Positions 44,255 through 55,433 of a DNA stretch of 64,000 bases are shown here, one piece after another; position 1 is the first letter of the stretch; every line of letters begins with the position of its first letter. The notes under the pieces are model-generated. The model was not told where the DNA came from and made no database searches. It saw only the letters and a program-made list of their open reading frames with translations. Source of the DNA: Isoetes taiwanensis (taxonomy: Eukaryota; Streptophyta; Lycopodiopsida; Isoetales; Isoetaceae); assembly GCA_021234155.1 (NCBI GenBank), contig JAJEKV010000096.1:814010-878009 (forward strand), read 5' to 3'. A program made the position numbers and the translations under genes.

Positions 44255-45108
44255 ATGGTATCGAGCAATGTTCTTGGGGATCAAGAGCAAAGCAATCGCC
44301 ATGCTCCCGTAGTACTAACTTGATAAGATCCTCAAACCTCAAAAAAGTGGGGAAATTTTTTCTCATTTTTTAGTATGTGCTAAGCTAGTAAATGTTCAGC
44401 TTAAGTGAACTGGAACATAATAAGACTAAAAATAGTGAGCCAAAACCTCTTCGAGCAAGGTGGTCTCACACGTCACGCGCTGGTCAAAGAACTGAACTTT
44501 AGTTTTTGAGCAGTATGCCACCGTGAGACATTGATCCTAAAACACCTTAAAACTTAATGAATTTCACAAAAGTAATATGGTAAGGCGAAGTTCTAAGGTA
44601 AGAATTAGTTAGAATAGTATGTTTAAATCACTTAAATTAGGAAAAAAATGTACAATATCTCACACGTCCGCTACCGGTTAAAGAACAATATCTCACACGT
44701 CATACCGTTAAAGAACTAAACTTGATTGATTTAAATTGGGAAAAAAATGTACAATATCTCACACGCCGCTACCGGTTAAAGAACAATATCTCACATGTCG
44801 CTACCGTTAAAGAACCGAACTTTGGTTGATTTAAATTAGGAAAAAAAAAATGTACACGCCGCGTCTGGTTAAAGAATTGAACTTCAGTTGATTTAAATTA
44901 GGAAAAAAATGTACAATATCTCACACGTCGCGCCTGGTTAAAGAACTGAACTTCAGTTGATAGGAAAAAAATATTCAAAAAAGTTTGAGTTTTAGACTAA
45001 GTAACGTGTGTAATCTTACTTAAGTAAGTTGAGTTAGTAAGTTCCAGCTTTTGTCTGTCAAAATAGACATTTTAGACCAATTTGAGAGGATGTCTCACAC
45101 GTCGCGCC
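44255..45108 (+). repeat. unit 4 leader sub-repeats fused to end spacer
   Basis: Both arrays and the ACR segment are deleted. The text jumps from ATATTCAAAAAAGT (about 44984) to TTGAGTTTTAGACTAAG of the spacer and then into X. Confidence 0.8.
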
Positions 45109-45158
45109 GGGACTAAAAACAAAACTTCAATTTTTGATCTGGGCGCAATGTGTGAGAC
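45092..45158. repeat. 9-bp inverted repeat at the spacer/X boundary
   Basis: GTCTCACAC (45092-45100) and GTGTGAGAC (45150-45158), with inner GCGCC (45104-45108) and GGCGC, could form a stem. The same architecture occurs after each primer-binding site. Confidence 0.75.
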
Positions 45159-47700
45159 CTCCAAACTTTGAACCTCCATAACTTGAGCTACAGAGCTCCA
45201 AATCACCTGAAATTTATTGCAATAGGACCGTTAGACAGCCTAGAATCTATTTATGACCTCAAATTAGGCTAGGAATGTCAAACCCCAGCTCAAAATGACC
45301 AAAATTGCTCAAACCCTTGAATTGTTTTTCCAAACTGTGGTTTGTTTGTAAATAGAAACATACCCCATTAGTAGCTCGCAAGTATTGATCTCGGCTCGAA
45401 GCTGATGCTTTACTCCTAGATAGAAGTTCTCAAGAACACCCCTTTGTTATAGTCATCTAGACCTCATCATAGCAACCCAAGTCCAACTGCTTTTACATCA
45501 CCTCTGCTCATGCCAAAGTCATAAACCTTGACCTAATTCTGTGTCCTTCTAATAAGAGTTTGACTTATATAGCCAGCACATTGACACTCCCTATTGCCAG
45601 GGTACCTAGAAAGGAGCTAGAGTCTAGAGCTGCCCAAGTCACTCCATGTGTGAGAGATTGGACTCCCCAAACCAACTTTGTTAGGACCTTAGAGTATGCC
45701 TCAAACATCATGGAGGTTTTACAAAACAACCCTCATGTCATGCCATACCACACGCCCTAATGTCCATAGACTTGGAGATTATAGATATGTCTCCAGTAAT
45801 GCATGTCTTTGAGCCATCTTCCTTGCTTATAGAGCACAAAATATTGTAGGAGAGCCCTTCAAGTAGACCCTTAGACTCTAGAATATACGAGCATTACTTT
45901 CGAGGGGCGGGCCGAGCCCGCGAGAAGAGCTAGAGGCGCAACTCCTTGAAGACATCAAGGTCCCAAACGATGTACGCATTTAAGGAGAGGAGACCGAAAA
46001 GGAAGACCCAAGAGAGGGAAGCACAACGACAAACACCTCAACCGACAAACGAGTAGAACAGAACACCACCGACCTATCATCAATCTTCATCAAATGGGAA
46101 GAATATTTGGTAACCAACGGCATCAAGAATTTTTCTAGATGTCAACCTCCCAGCTACCACGTCCACGAGCTCACATCAGAAAGAGGATCTCGAGGCCTTC
46201 ACCAACTCGATGCACATGAGTTTCAAATGGAAGAACGCAAGGCAAAAAGAAAATACAAAAGGAAGACGCTAGACATCGATGCCACGTTAGCATCACGAGC
46301 TAAGGCCGTAGGCATAATCTTCCGCCAAAAAGAGAGAAGTCGTATGCACCGTAGAACGTATAGAAACCGGAGGAAAGATCACCACGACCTTGCAGCCCAG
46401 CAGCTCAAGCGAATGTCATGCAACGTCAACAAAAGGAGCAACCAAGCTAGGCAACCACAAAGCACCTAAGGCTGACCAAGACGAGCTTCCAGCTCCCTTG
46501 CACCGGCAGGAGACCATGAGGGGGAGGAGACGCATATCAGGGAAGGAACATCTTCGACTTGAAGGCCCATACCAGCATTAGGGGCAAGATCAAGGAGGAG
46601 AATATCCCACTCGAACAAGAATTCCGGACCCAGAAACACCTAGAAACCAAAGGAAGGACGACCTTACTACGTCAGCCAAGGAGTGCGAGACTCGAATGGA
46701 TAGGACCTAAAAGACGGAGGAGACGACCTAGCCAGCAGGTACGAATCACGCAAAGGCAACCTGAAGGAGCTAGGGTAGGTGCAATGGAGATGACCACACT
46801 TCCAGGCATAGGAGAGGCACCTCGGAATGAAGCAAAGCCCAAGCAACAGGAGTCGCACTCAGAAATTCAACCTGCGGAGGAATGACAATGCCTGCCTACT
46901 GACCACGATCTCAGAGCTTCGAAGACATTCAAGAATGCCCGACTGCAACAGCCAGGTGACCCTACTCAAGCGATCAATGGCACCGCACATCGGCAATCTT
47001 GCAACGACACACCGCATGTAGGGACGTTGAGCGGTCACCGCATTCCTTACGACGAATATACACATTAAGGAGGAGCATCTTTCTCAAGAGATCACATCGA
47101 TGAACACTCTTCGCAACTGGCATAACGAGCCCAGATCAGACATGAAGCTCAACAATAGTACCAGCATCTCAAGGAATCCCGAAGTCAACCACAACGAACA
47201 AGATGTAACAAAAACGAAGGATCAAATGCGATAGGAGGGGAAACCCTAAAGGAATATAAACAATTAGGTAGATCTTCGTAGTTGTTTTGGAAAAGTGGAT
47301 GAATTAAAATCCCAATGTAAATGCGTATATGTCTATTGTATATCTCGGGCGCTCACAGATATAGTGGAGAAACATGAGTTTACAGTCAGGTTTTATGGAT
47401 TTAGCGCTTAGATCAGGAAGCTCCTTCACTTCGACTACCAAATGAGGAAGCAAGGAAGCACAACCATAGCCCAAGGCCAAAATGGAAGAGCAAGTACGAG
47501 GGAGAAACGACCAAAGGCCAAGCAACCTTCGACTTCAAACACTTCCGGAAGTGCCCTCAAGTAGAAGACCTCTCGTCCACCTAATGTCAGAACAAGAGAC
47601 AACACCGGTCATGTCAAGATCATCAGCGCTGCACCAGGACATCGTCAGGACGCAACACTACCTCTTGTGGCAGCGGCAACACTTGATGAACTTATGACAC
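45109..47700 (+). repeat. segment X, first copy, unidentified element interior
   Basis: This 2.6-kb segment is repeated at 59817-62410 with few differences. It starts as LTR-like text (CCTCCATAACTTGAGCTAC) and becomes purine-rich from 45900. Short open frames (45560-45760, 46107-46469, 46559-46885) exist in both copies but match no domain I know and are shifted by small indels. With Y (51445-53275) it forms one unit split by LINE-B. A non-autonomous retroelement interior is the likeliest reading. Confidence 0.55.
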
Positions 47701-47839
47701 GAGTGGCGTCAACAATAGAAGGAGGAAAGACCCGACATCAACGAGCCAACTAAGAAGGCAACATCTCGGCGACCATAATTCCACCTTGTGGTACCCTAGG
47801 CGGAAAACCCTAGGCGCTCGTTCTGGAGCAATTCCGATC

Positions 47840-48651
47840 ATGGCAAAACCACCAAAAGCAAAAGCTAAATCAACTGCTCTTCCGATATTGAAGAATGATG
47901 CGATCGCATCTGATCTGAGGGCAGCGAGGGATAGAATATGCGAGGACAGAATTGGCATCTGTTGCCATTGATTGCAACCTGCTGCAACTCGTCCAGTTTT
48001 TGTGCAGCGAACTGAAGGAGGCCAGAGAAGATATCCGCTCCACAAAAGATGAAGTCAAGGCTGCCAAGGAGGAAATTGTGCAATTGAAACATCAGGTTGA
48101 GAAACTTCATGATGCTATTGCAGACTTAGAGAATCAGGCACCCGAAGCTGGATATGGAAATATAGATTCGAATAGTACTGATCATTTGGCTGCAATGGTC
48201 TCTTCCGAAATTGAGACTAAGGTTGCAAACCTCTTTGAAAAAGAACAACAAAGGGTATGTGAACATGAAGAACGTGCAGCCAGGGCAAATAATATTGTGG
48301 TGGCTGGGCTTCCAGAAAATGATAAAGAAAACATCAAAGAAGTGATAGATATATTTTTCCAGGAGACTATGCATCTAATAGATCCGGCATTCATTACATG
48401 TAGACGCATTGGCAAGAGAGTGGATGGGAGACAGACCTGTACTGCTCAAATTTGGTAGTCTGGATGCTAAAACCCGTGTGTTGCAGCATAGAGGCAATCT
48501 GAAAGGCCACAAAATCTGGTTGAATGATGACTTGACGCTGCAACAACAAGCTGAGCGCAAACTAATGCTGGAGGAAGTCAAAAAACTGAGAGATGATGGG
48601 AAGAATGCTTATATCGTGAATCATAAAGTGATTGTCCATGGCAGAGCATAG
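47840..48651 (+). pseudogene. LINE-B ORF1 (coiled-coil, transposase_22-like), first copy
   Basis: From ATG 47840 (MAKPPKAKAKS) the frame is broken between 47865 and 47950 by clustered small changes relative to the second copy. It resumes as a coiled coil (LVQFLCSELKEAREDIRSTK, EEIVQLKHQVEKLHDAIADL). Next comes an L1-ORF1-like domain: RANNIVVAGLPENDKENIKE and CRRIGKR. A further +1 shift near 48425 leads to RPVLLKFGSLDAKTRVLQHR and ends VIVHGRA-TAG (48649-48651). ORF1 proteins bind element RNA and act as chaperones. Confidence 0.75.
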
Positions 48652-49642
48652 GGAAGCGAGGCCCTCAAAAGCGCTTATGGAATATACATGGTTTGGATGA
48701 ATCTAAAATATTGAGTAATTCATTTCTTGCTTATGATATATTGTTGCTTCTTCGAGACTTGGGAACATGAGTCTAACAGACTTCTAGATATCCTTGTGTT
48801 TTACCTTGCTAGATTCAGCCTGGAATCTGCAAGGCACAAGCAGAAGAGGTTGGGGTGGAATTGCGTGTTATTTAAAGGAGGACATACATGCTTCTGTCAC
48901 GGTTGTAGGTAAAGATAAATATAACCAGTTTATTTGGATAAAAGTTGCTTCTCCTGGCTTTGAATGCTATGTCGCATGTGTGTATTTTGCACCTTTAGAC
49001 CCGCATCCCGCACCAGTGTATTCAATGGATGGATTAAATGGAGAAGATCCTTTTATTCACCTGTCAGCTGATATTATGCGCTTTAAGGAGCATGGGCATA
49101 TCTTTGTAACAGGGGACCTTAATGGTCGTATAGGTACAAAGCAAGCATCACTCCTTTCTGGAGAAGGTAATGCCCTATGGCTATTAGAGCAATCAGCTAG
49201 ACCTTGGTCGCGCAAATCTGCGGATATGATATCCAATAAGATGGGCAAACACTTGATTTCTATGTGCGAGTCCTTTAACTTTGTTTTATATAATGGCATT
49301 GCACATTTTCCAGGATCATGGGACTTTACTTGTTACCAGCCCAATGGCAGCAGTGTTGTGGATTATTTGATCGGAGATCCTCATGATATTGACATAATTT
49401 CAGATTTTAAAGTCTTGACGAGGGATCCTGACTCGGATCACGCTCCTCTTGGATTCACTTTAGCCGCACCAAAGCAAAAAAAGCTCTCAGAAATGATTCC
49501 ACCGCCTAAAATAAGACTGACTTATAAAAAGGCCGGAAATTATGAATGCTTGCTTGATGATAAGTTATCCACACTTTGCTGGTCGGGCACCTTGGAACAC
49601 AAAAATGAGGTATATATAAGTCTGGAAGCAAGAATGAGGTAA
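48652..49642 (+). pseudogene. LINE-B ORF2 endonuclease part, first copy
   Basis: Endonuclease motifs in order are WNIHGL (N-terminal Asn, near 48690 in a shifted frame), ETWEHE (catalytic Glu region, about 48757), RRGWGGIACYL, ACVYFAPLDP, GDLNGRIG (Asp/Asn pair), SSVVDYLIGDP and DSDHAPLGF (catalytic Asp-His). The 5' end is broken by three small changes relative to 63364-63540. The frame stops at 49642 after LEHKNEVYISLEARMR, where an internal deletion joins it to the RT part. Confidence 0.8.
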
Positions 49643-51333
49643 GAAACTATCGAACAATCTTGGTAAGCAATATTTTTGCTAAGCTTTTTGCGTCTATGCT
49701 TGAAAACAAAATCTCTTCTTGGGCTGATGAACACGACAGTAGAGCTATTGGACAAGCAGGCTTTCGGAGTGGCCACTCAACATTAGACCACTTAGCTACT
49801 TTGCGAGTAATGACAGAGGGTGCAAAAGGCTCTGGAAATAAAAGGTATGTGGCATTTATTGACTTGGCAAAAGCATTTGACAGGGTTGGTAGAAAAGAGC
49901 TTTCTATGAGGCTAAATGACCTAAATGTTCCAAAGGATCTGAAAAATGCTGTAGCTTGTCTATATAAGCAGGTCCTAGTAGAGCTATCCTTCCCTTTTAC
50001 TGGACCAAAAAAGATGGAAAACACAATTGGTGTAAAACAGGGCTGCTCGTGTTCCCCTACCCTTTTTGGGTTATTTATTGATGAGCTTGAGAGCTGGTTG
50101 GCTAGACTTGGTGGAGTTGGAGCTAGACTTGGAAAGTATGTTATTCAGCTCTTGCTATTTGCAGATGACATAGTGTTAATCTCTAAGTCAGCAAGCGGTC
50201 TACAGCATCATTTGAATGTGTTGGATGCTTTCTGTGCTGAAAAACGAATGTGCATCAATGCAGATAAATCTAAAGTTATGGTGTTTGGTGGTTATGATCC
50301 TACAATTTTCTTTATTGGAGGGATCCCTTTGGAGAAAGTAAATGCATATAAATATCTTGGTGTTGAAATAACGCAGAACTATAAATGGAATATGGCAGCC
50401 CAAAAGAGGGCCTCAGGGGGCATGCGAGCATTATACAGTATGTTGCACCAGTGTAAAATTAATAATTTTGATCATTGGAACCTGAGGCGACTGCTATTTG
50501 GCGTTCAAGTGAAGCCAGTAATCCTTTATGGTAGTCCAATCTGGGGGCCCGGATTATCAAGGAAAAGTTGGAATGACATTGAAAAAGTGCAGAAGAGATT
50601 CCTACTTGGAGAATTTGGGGCAAAACCACAAACACCATATGAAATGCTATTAGCAGAGGCGGGCATGCTTCCATTAGAGGTAGAGGCTCTTTGTAGGACC
50701 ATAACCTATAACAGGGTGCTGGATATGGATCATGATCGTTTTCCTAGATTGGCTCTAGAACAATCTATAACTAAAGGTTGGTATTTCGATGTTAAGAAAT
50801 GGGCAGAAAGATGGTTGGGTGCAGTTTGGCCCACCTCGTGTAAGTTCAAAGAAATTCATGAACAGATTTCTGAGATAGCTATAAAGAGGATGTGGCTATT
50901 GGATTCAGAAAGAGATGTTAAAAAGCAGTTTTATCTCATGGAGATAAATGACCTACGAGAATATACAGAACAAAGGTATCTCCTATCCAATATAGATAGG
51001 AAAAATCGGATGCTTATCTCTCAGCTACGATTGTCGTCCCATATACTTCATATAGAGACTGGGAGGTGGAATGGTACTCCTCGTAGTCAGAGGTTTTGTC
51101 CTGGATGTCTAGAGCTTGAAATTGAAACAAAGGAACATGCATTCTTGAGATGTGACTCTTATGCGCATATTCGACTCAATCATGGCATCCAGGTGAACAC
51201 ATTAAAAGATCTCTTTGATATACCGACACACCTTTTAAGCTCGTATTTGAAGGCTATCTGGAAAGAAAGAAAAGATATAATGAATTTGTTTGAATTCATG
51301 AAAGATTTTGAATCAGAATATGCTCTAGATTGA
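49643..51333 (+). pseudogene. LINE-B ORF2 reverse transcriptase and C-terminal domain, first copy
   Basis: An open frame of 557 codons from 49660 (upstream codons add NYRTIL). RT motifs: AGFRSGHSTLDHL, AFIDLAKAFDRV (first catalytic Asp), GVKQGCSCSPTLFGLFIDEL, LLFADDIVLIS (catalytic ADD) and YKYLGVEI. The thumb/tail region has KPVILYGSPIWGPGL, LRLSSHILHIETGRW and a Cys-His knuckle (CPGC…KEHAFLRC). The tail pattern resembles CR1/Jockey/L2-like LINEs. The RT itself looks intact, but it is out of frame with the endonuclease and lacks the usual linker, so the ORF2 protein is broken. Confidence 0.85.
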
Positions 51334-51444
51334 GCGTCTTGAATAATGAACCATGTATCTTTTTGCCATAGAGGCCTGGGGGCCTAAATGGCTTGATTAA
51401 TACATAATTTATTTATTTATTTATAGGGTGATGCGCTATGACAC

Positions 51445-53275
51445 AGGTATTAGATGGAGAGGCACTTACGAAAGGCACTGCGACGAGGAGATATGCCTTC
51501 AACAACTAGGTGATGGCTTCGTCAGGTACTCCTACCAGTAATTAGAAGAAAAGAAGCCGATCGTACCTCCGACATGTGGGACGTCAAATGCTTAAGGTAG
51601 AAACATTCGACACCTAAACGACAAGGATAGCAACTGAAGCACCTGCGGCAAAAAGAGAGTTCAAGATAATAGCCAGGCTATTCAACGACAAGAGTATATC
51701 TAAGGCAGGTACTTCTTCAACTCAAGGGTCAAGCTGCGCAGATATAAGGATCCATCACCCCGACAACATAGCCAACAGGGAGGAGAGCCATGATGCTTTA
51801 CTTACCAGAGAGACCGACATGCATAGAGGGACAAAGGTCAGGAACTGAAAGCTGGAGAAGTGCTAGCAACCGACTTCTTCCACGAGCTCCCTAGAGGCAA
51901 CAAGAGGATCAAAACTGACGAGCACAATCAAAGCCACCGGAAGGTACCTCAAGACAAGAAGACGGCATAGCACTGTGGAACGTGACAACGTCCAAGCCAT
52001 GTGATCGAGGGGATCAAACAAGGAAGTTTGGAAGCTCGATGGAGAAGCAACTAGGCGAGGCGAGCCGATGACTTGCACGTGGACTTGCATGCAACTTGGT
52101 GAACCCAAGGATGAACAATTCAAAGAACAACTGCAGAAGAGAACAACTCCAGAGGAGTATAGCCGAAGGAATCGCGCACAGCCTCAAGAGACGCCTTCAA
52201 ATAGCTTCAAGTATCATGAAGGGGGAAACAATTACCGCCCAGAAACAAGGCTCGAGAGCGGACAAATGTCGAAGCATCAACGACCAGCACGCCTTTAGTT
52301 AGAATGTGATGCAAAGCGCGTTATGCCATAGCCGACAAACACCGGAGGGCCCAAGTATATCAACAAATTACCCCGGAGTACGAGCCGACGTACAAATAGG
52401 AGGATATAGATCGGCAAACACCATTGCATTGGGAGGAACACCGATGACATCGCCAAGGAGTAGGTGTGCGACTCGAAGGGAGGCACAAGGGGGACCTAAT
52501 AGCGCTAGTAGTAATTGTAATTATGTAAGCTATATGTTTTGCATGTATAGTTCCCCTGTTATTCCTTCCCTCCCATAGCATAACACATCAAAGGAAGAGA
52601 TGTCAGGCAATTTGCAGGGGTGAAGCAATCAACATCCTCAACACTCTTCGGGCAACACGATAACGACAAGAGGACTTGACGTATGAGACGTCGATGGAGT
52701 CGAAGAAACAATATCGGATACAGAGTCACCGTTTAGCTGCCAAGACAAAGAGTTCAAGACGAAAGATCTTCTTCAACGGCGCCACCTCCAGGCTTTTGAA
52801 AAGCGGCATGGAAGATTTCAAGTGATCAACTACACCATCAAGCCACCAGCAATGAGAGTCTTCTAACGAGCAAAGTCAACCTCTATATCAAAGAGGATCC
52901 ACCGTCAAGGAGACTGAAGTATAGAGCGACTCGGAAGAACGTTACCTTGCTATTTCAAGCAGGCAACGAGTGGATGAGCTTCTAGCAAGCTCAAGCATCT
53001 AAGACCATGGGGCCTAGTAGGTTAAATGTAGGGATGGTAACATCCATATTGGGATTAGAAGGCATTTTTAGATATTCTCGCCGAAAGGATTGCCCCAATA
53101 TTGAGCTAAGCGTCAAGTATTGGGAAGGAAACGCATAGGAGTAACTAAAATTATACACGATTGTTAACAGACATCCAACGTATTGAAACCACTTGGTGAG
53201 ATTGATCACCTCGCTAAGAAGGAATCATTACTAGGACAATTGTTGACCATGTATAAATCTAGTACCTCCAAAAGA
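51445..53275 (+). repeat. segment Y: continuation of X after LINE-B
   Basis: This purine-rich, stop-filled sequence resembles X in composition. Its last about 320 bp match the old copy at 3361-3735. The second copy of this segment, if present, lies beyond the window. No domain was recognised in its short frames. Confidence 0.55.
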
Positions 53276-54149
53276 ATAATCCGACTGAAAGAAAAGAAGT
53301 AATCTAACAAGTCCGGCCAACTTGTTACAATGACATCAATTCGATTGGTAGGAATATTCCAAGAGTTTAAGTAGCTAAGAAAGGGGGAATCTCTAGAATA
53401 CAAAAGAATAATACATGTAAGGTACATCTAAAATAAGAATTATAGTAATCAAATAGTCTTTTGAGACAAAAAGAATTGTCATGATGACAAAAACCTTGTG
53501 GTTTAGAATCGTTCTAACTAAGTAGGTAACCCATAACTATATTGAAATAAATGATAACATAATATGTGCATCCATCTTAGATGGTTATATATGTCAGCTA
53601 AGGGTAGTAAATTAATGCGCTAAGTAAGAAGCGTATAACCTCTTAAGGGGAGAGAATAGATATGACGTTGTGTACAACGTCATTGAAGGGGTGCAGGACC
53701 ATTTTCCTTTCGAAGAAAGTGGGAGGGCATCTCAGGGATTGAAAGTGGGAGGGCATCTCAGGGAATTGACCGAATAGAGTTTACTCCGGCAATGGCCGAA
53801 GCGAATGAACAGGAGGCCTTCAACGTGCGAGACTGACGTAGTAGCTAACTACACCAATGAAGTGGAGCAAAACTATGGGAGCAATGCAACGACCAAGTCA
53901 TCCCCAAATTACTCGACGCCGGCTCAATGGGTAGATGCGTTCTAGCCTTAGGTAAGGCGTGCGCATGTATTATAAGCTTTAATGTGTCTTGTTGATAAGT
54001 TAAATATAGATCCTAATAACTGCATAGAAATTGTTGTACGTATATGCATCATAGGGAAATAAGTTAAATAACAACGGTAATGTGAGGTAGCATGTTAATT
54101 AATCCTTCGCAAGGATGCAATTCCTTCCAAGGATAGCTATATGACCTCG
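53276..54149. other. single-copy-looking AT-rich DNA
   Basis: No repeats are shared with the rest of the window, except a 24-bp word (AAGTGGGAGGGCATCTCAGG plus 4 bases) repeated at about 53719 and 53744. No gene was recognised. It ends exactly where the duplicate block starts. Confidence 0.4.
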
Positions 54150-54206
54150 GTTCCTAATTTTTGCAGGTTTCCAATGATGCCCAGCAACGCTGGGCACCAT
54201 TACTAA
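54150..54206 (+). mobile_element. Helitron 3' terminus, duplicate
   Basis: It equals 21541-21597 with one difference (CAACGATG against CAATGATG). The stem GCCCAGC AACG CTGGGC and CTAA end are intact. Sequence left of 54150 is unrelated to that left of 21541. Confidence 0.75.
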
Positions 54207-54243
54207 TACAAGAAATTTATCGCGGCGGCCAAGGCCGCCGCGA
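54207..54243. repeat. CACTA-like palindrome, duplicate
   Basis: CGCGGCGGCC AA GGCCGCCGCG at 54221-54242 is preceded by TACAAGAAATTTAT, as in the first block. Confidence 0.35.
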
Positions 54244-54581
54244 ACATTTCTCTTTACCGACTTGATGTTATTTCAAGCTGAAATTTTCCTACTAAATACC
54301 AATGCCAGTCTAAAAGTTAATAGGCAACAACATTTAAACACATGAAATCAAAAGTTAATAGGCAACAACATTTAAACACATGAAATCAGTTTCTTTAAAT
54401 GGAATGGTGAATTGGGCTTTTAAGAATTGTAGGAACTATGACCCTCAAATTGAATATTGTCTACTTCAGGAACTTGATGGGAAACCTTAGTGTTCCAATG
54501 GAACAAACAAATATCAAAGAAGATACAATCATGGTCTACGCCTAGTATTGTCCTTCTGGTACCAGAGAATCCCCTGTACAA

Positions 54582-55184
54582 GTGTCAGATGGAATAAAGG
54601 GCAGAGATGATTGTAGTGTCAGAGATATATCAACCTGCTGGGAAAAAAGCTTGCTACATGAAGATGCTCAGGAACCAACAGTTGTTTTAGCAGTGGATAC
54701 TCAGAAGGCACCACAAGATCTCATAAGTAATTCACTCACTCATAATGTGCAATTGACAACAAGAAATGTTCCACAACAGACTGGACTTGCAGATGCTCCA
54801 CAGCTTGACCAAAATATTCCCAGGCAAGATCTTTCCATTAAAAACTTTGAGTTTGATTCTATTAATAATAACAATAAAAGGGACATCTTGATAGCTACTT
54901 CTAAAAACTCCAATTCTATTGTTTTAACCAACTCTGCTGACAAAGATTGTTGCAAATCTAAGTTTTGGAGATGCTCTCACCATGATAATAATTCTGAAGA
55001 TATAAATTCTGAAGACATAATTTCTGATGATACTGAATCTGATAAGGAGAATGCTCTCAAAAATAACACCCTAAGTGTTGACATTTCTTGGGATGATGAT
55101 GCCTTCCTTACATGTCATCATAATGCTGCTGATACTGCCAAGCCTAAAAGCAAGAAGGCTAAGATCTCCTGCAGCAAACACTAG
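54582..55184 (+). pseudogene. LINE-A ORF1 C-terminal part, duplicate
   Basis: A near-identical copy of 21992-22564. It has a short in-frame insertion (NSEDINSEDI) and a deletion of about 35 bp near the end, which changes the C-terminus to KKAKISCSKH. Confidence 0.5.
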
Positions 55185-55248
55185 GTTGAGATCTAGAAAG
55201 CATCTTTAAGCCCCTCTTTTACTGCTTCCTTCTTTCCTTTTCCTCATC

Positions 55249-55433
55249 ATGAAGATTCTCAGTTGGAATCACAGAGGAATAAAAGGCCCCCTGAAAAGAA
55301 GAAGGGCAATTTTCCAAATTAGAAATTATGATGCTGACATTATCCTTCTCCAGGAGCTTAGACTCCCAAATTTTGAATGCTCAAACCTGGCAGATTGGAT
55401 TGGCCCTGGATTCTCATCGACCTGGATTGAAGC
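55249..55433 (+). pseudogene. LINE-A ORF2 endonuclease start, duplicate
   Basis: MKILSWNHRGIKGPLKRRRA followed by IILLQELRLP is truncated at the same base by the LTR at 55434. One substitution in the first motif (NLRG to NHRG) separates the copies. Confidence 0.8.

Larger units (their letters stand above)
47701..51430 (+). mobile_element. LINE-B, first copy (non-LTR retrotransposon)
   Basis: The order is 5' UTR, ORF1, ORF2 endonuclease, RT, C-terminal CCHC, and a tail of ATTTATTTATTTATTTATAG. Imperfect flanking repeats are GATGAACTTATGACAC (47685-47700) and GATGCGCTATGACAC (51430-51444), a candidate target-site duplication. It sits inside X/Y. The coding region is broken by frameshifts and an internal deletion, so the copy cannot move on its own. 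Confidence 0.8.

Noticed and set aside
46107-46885. Frames in X (120 and 108 codons) as gag-like genes
   Set aside because: The second copy shifts between frames by small indels, there is no gag signature (no WW pair or zinc knuckle), and the composition is simply purine-rich.
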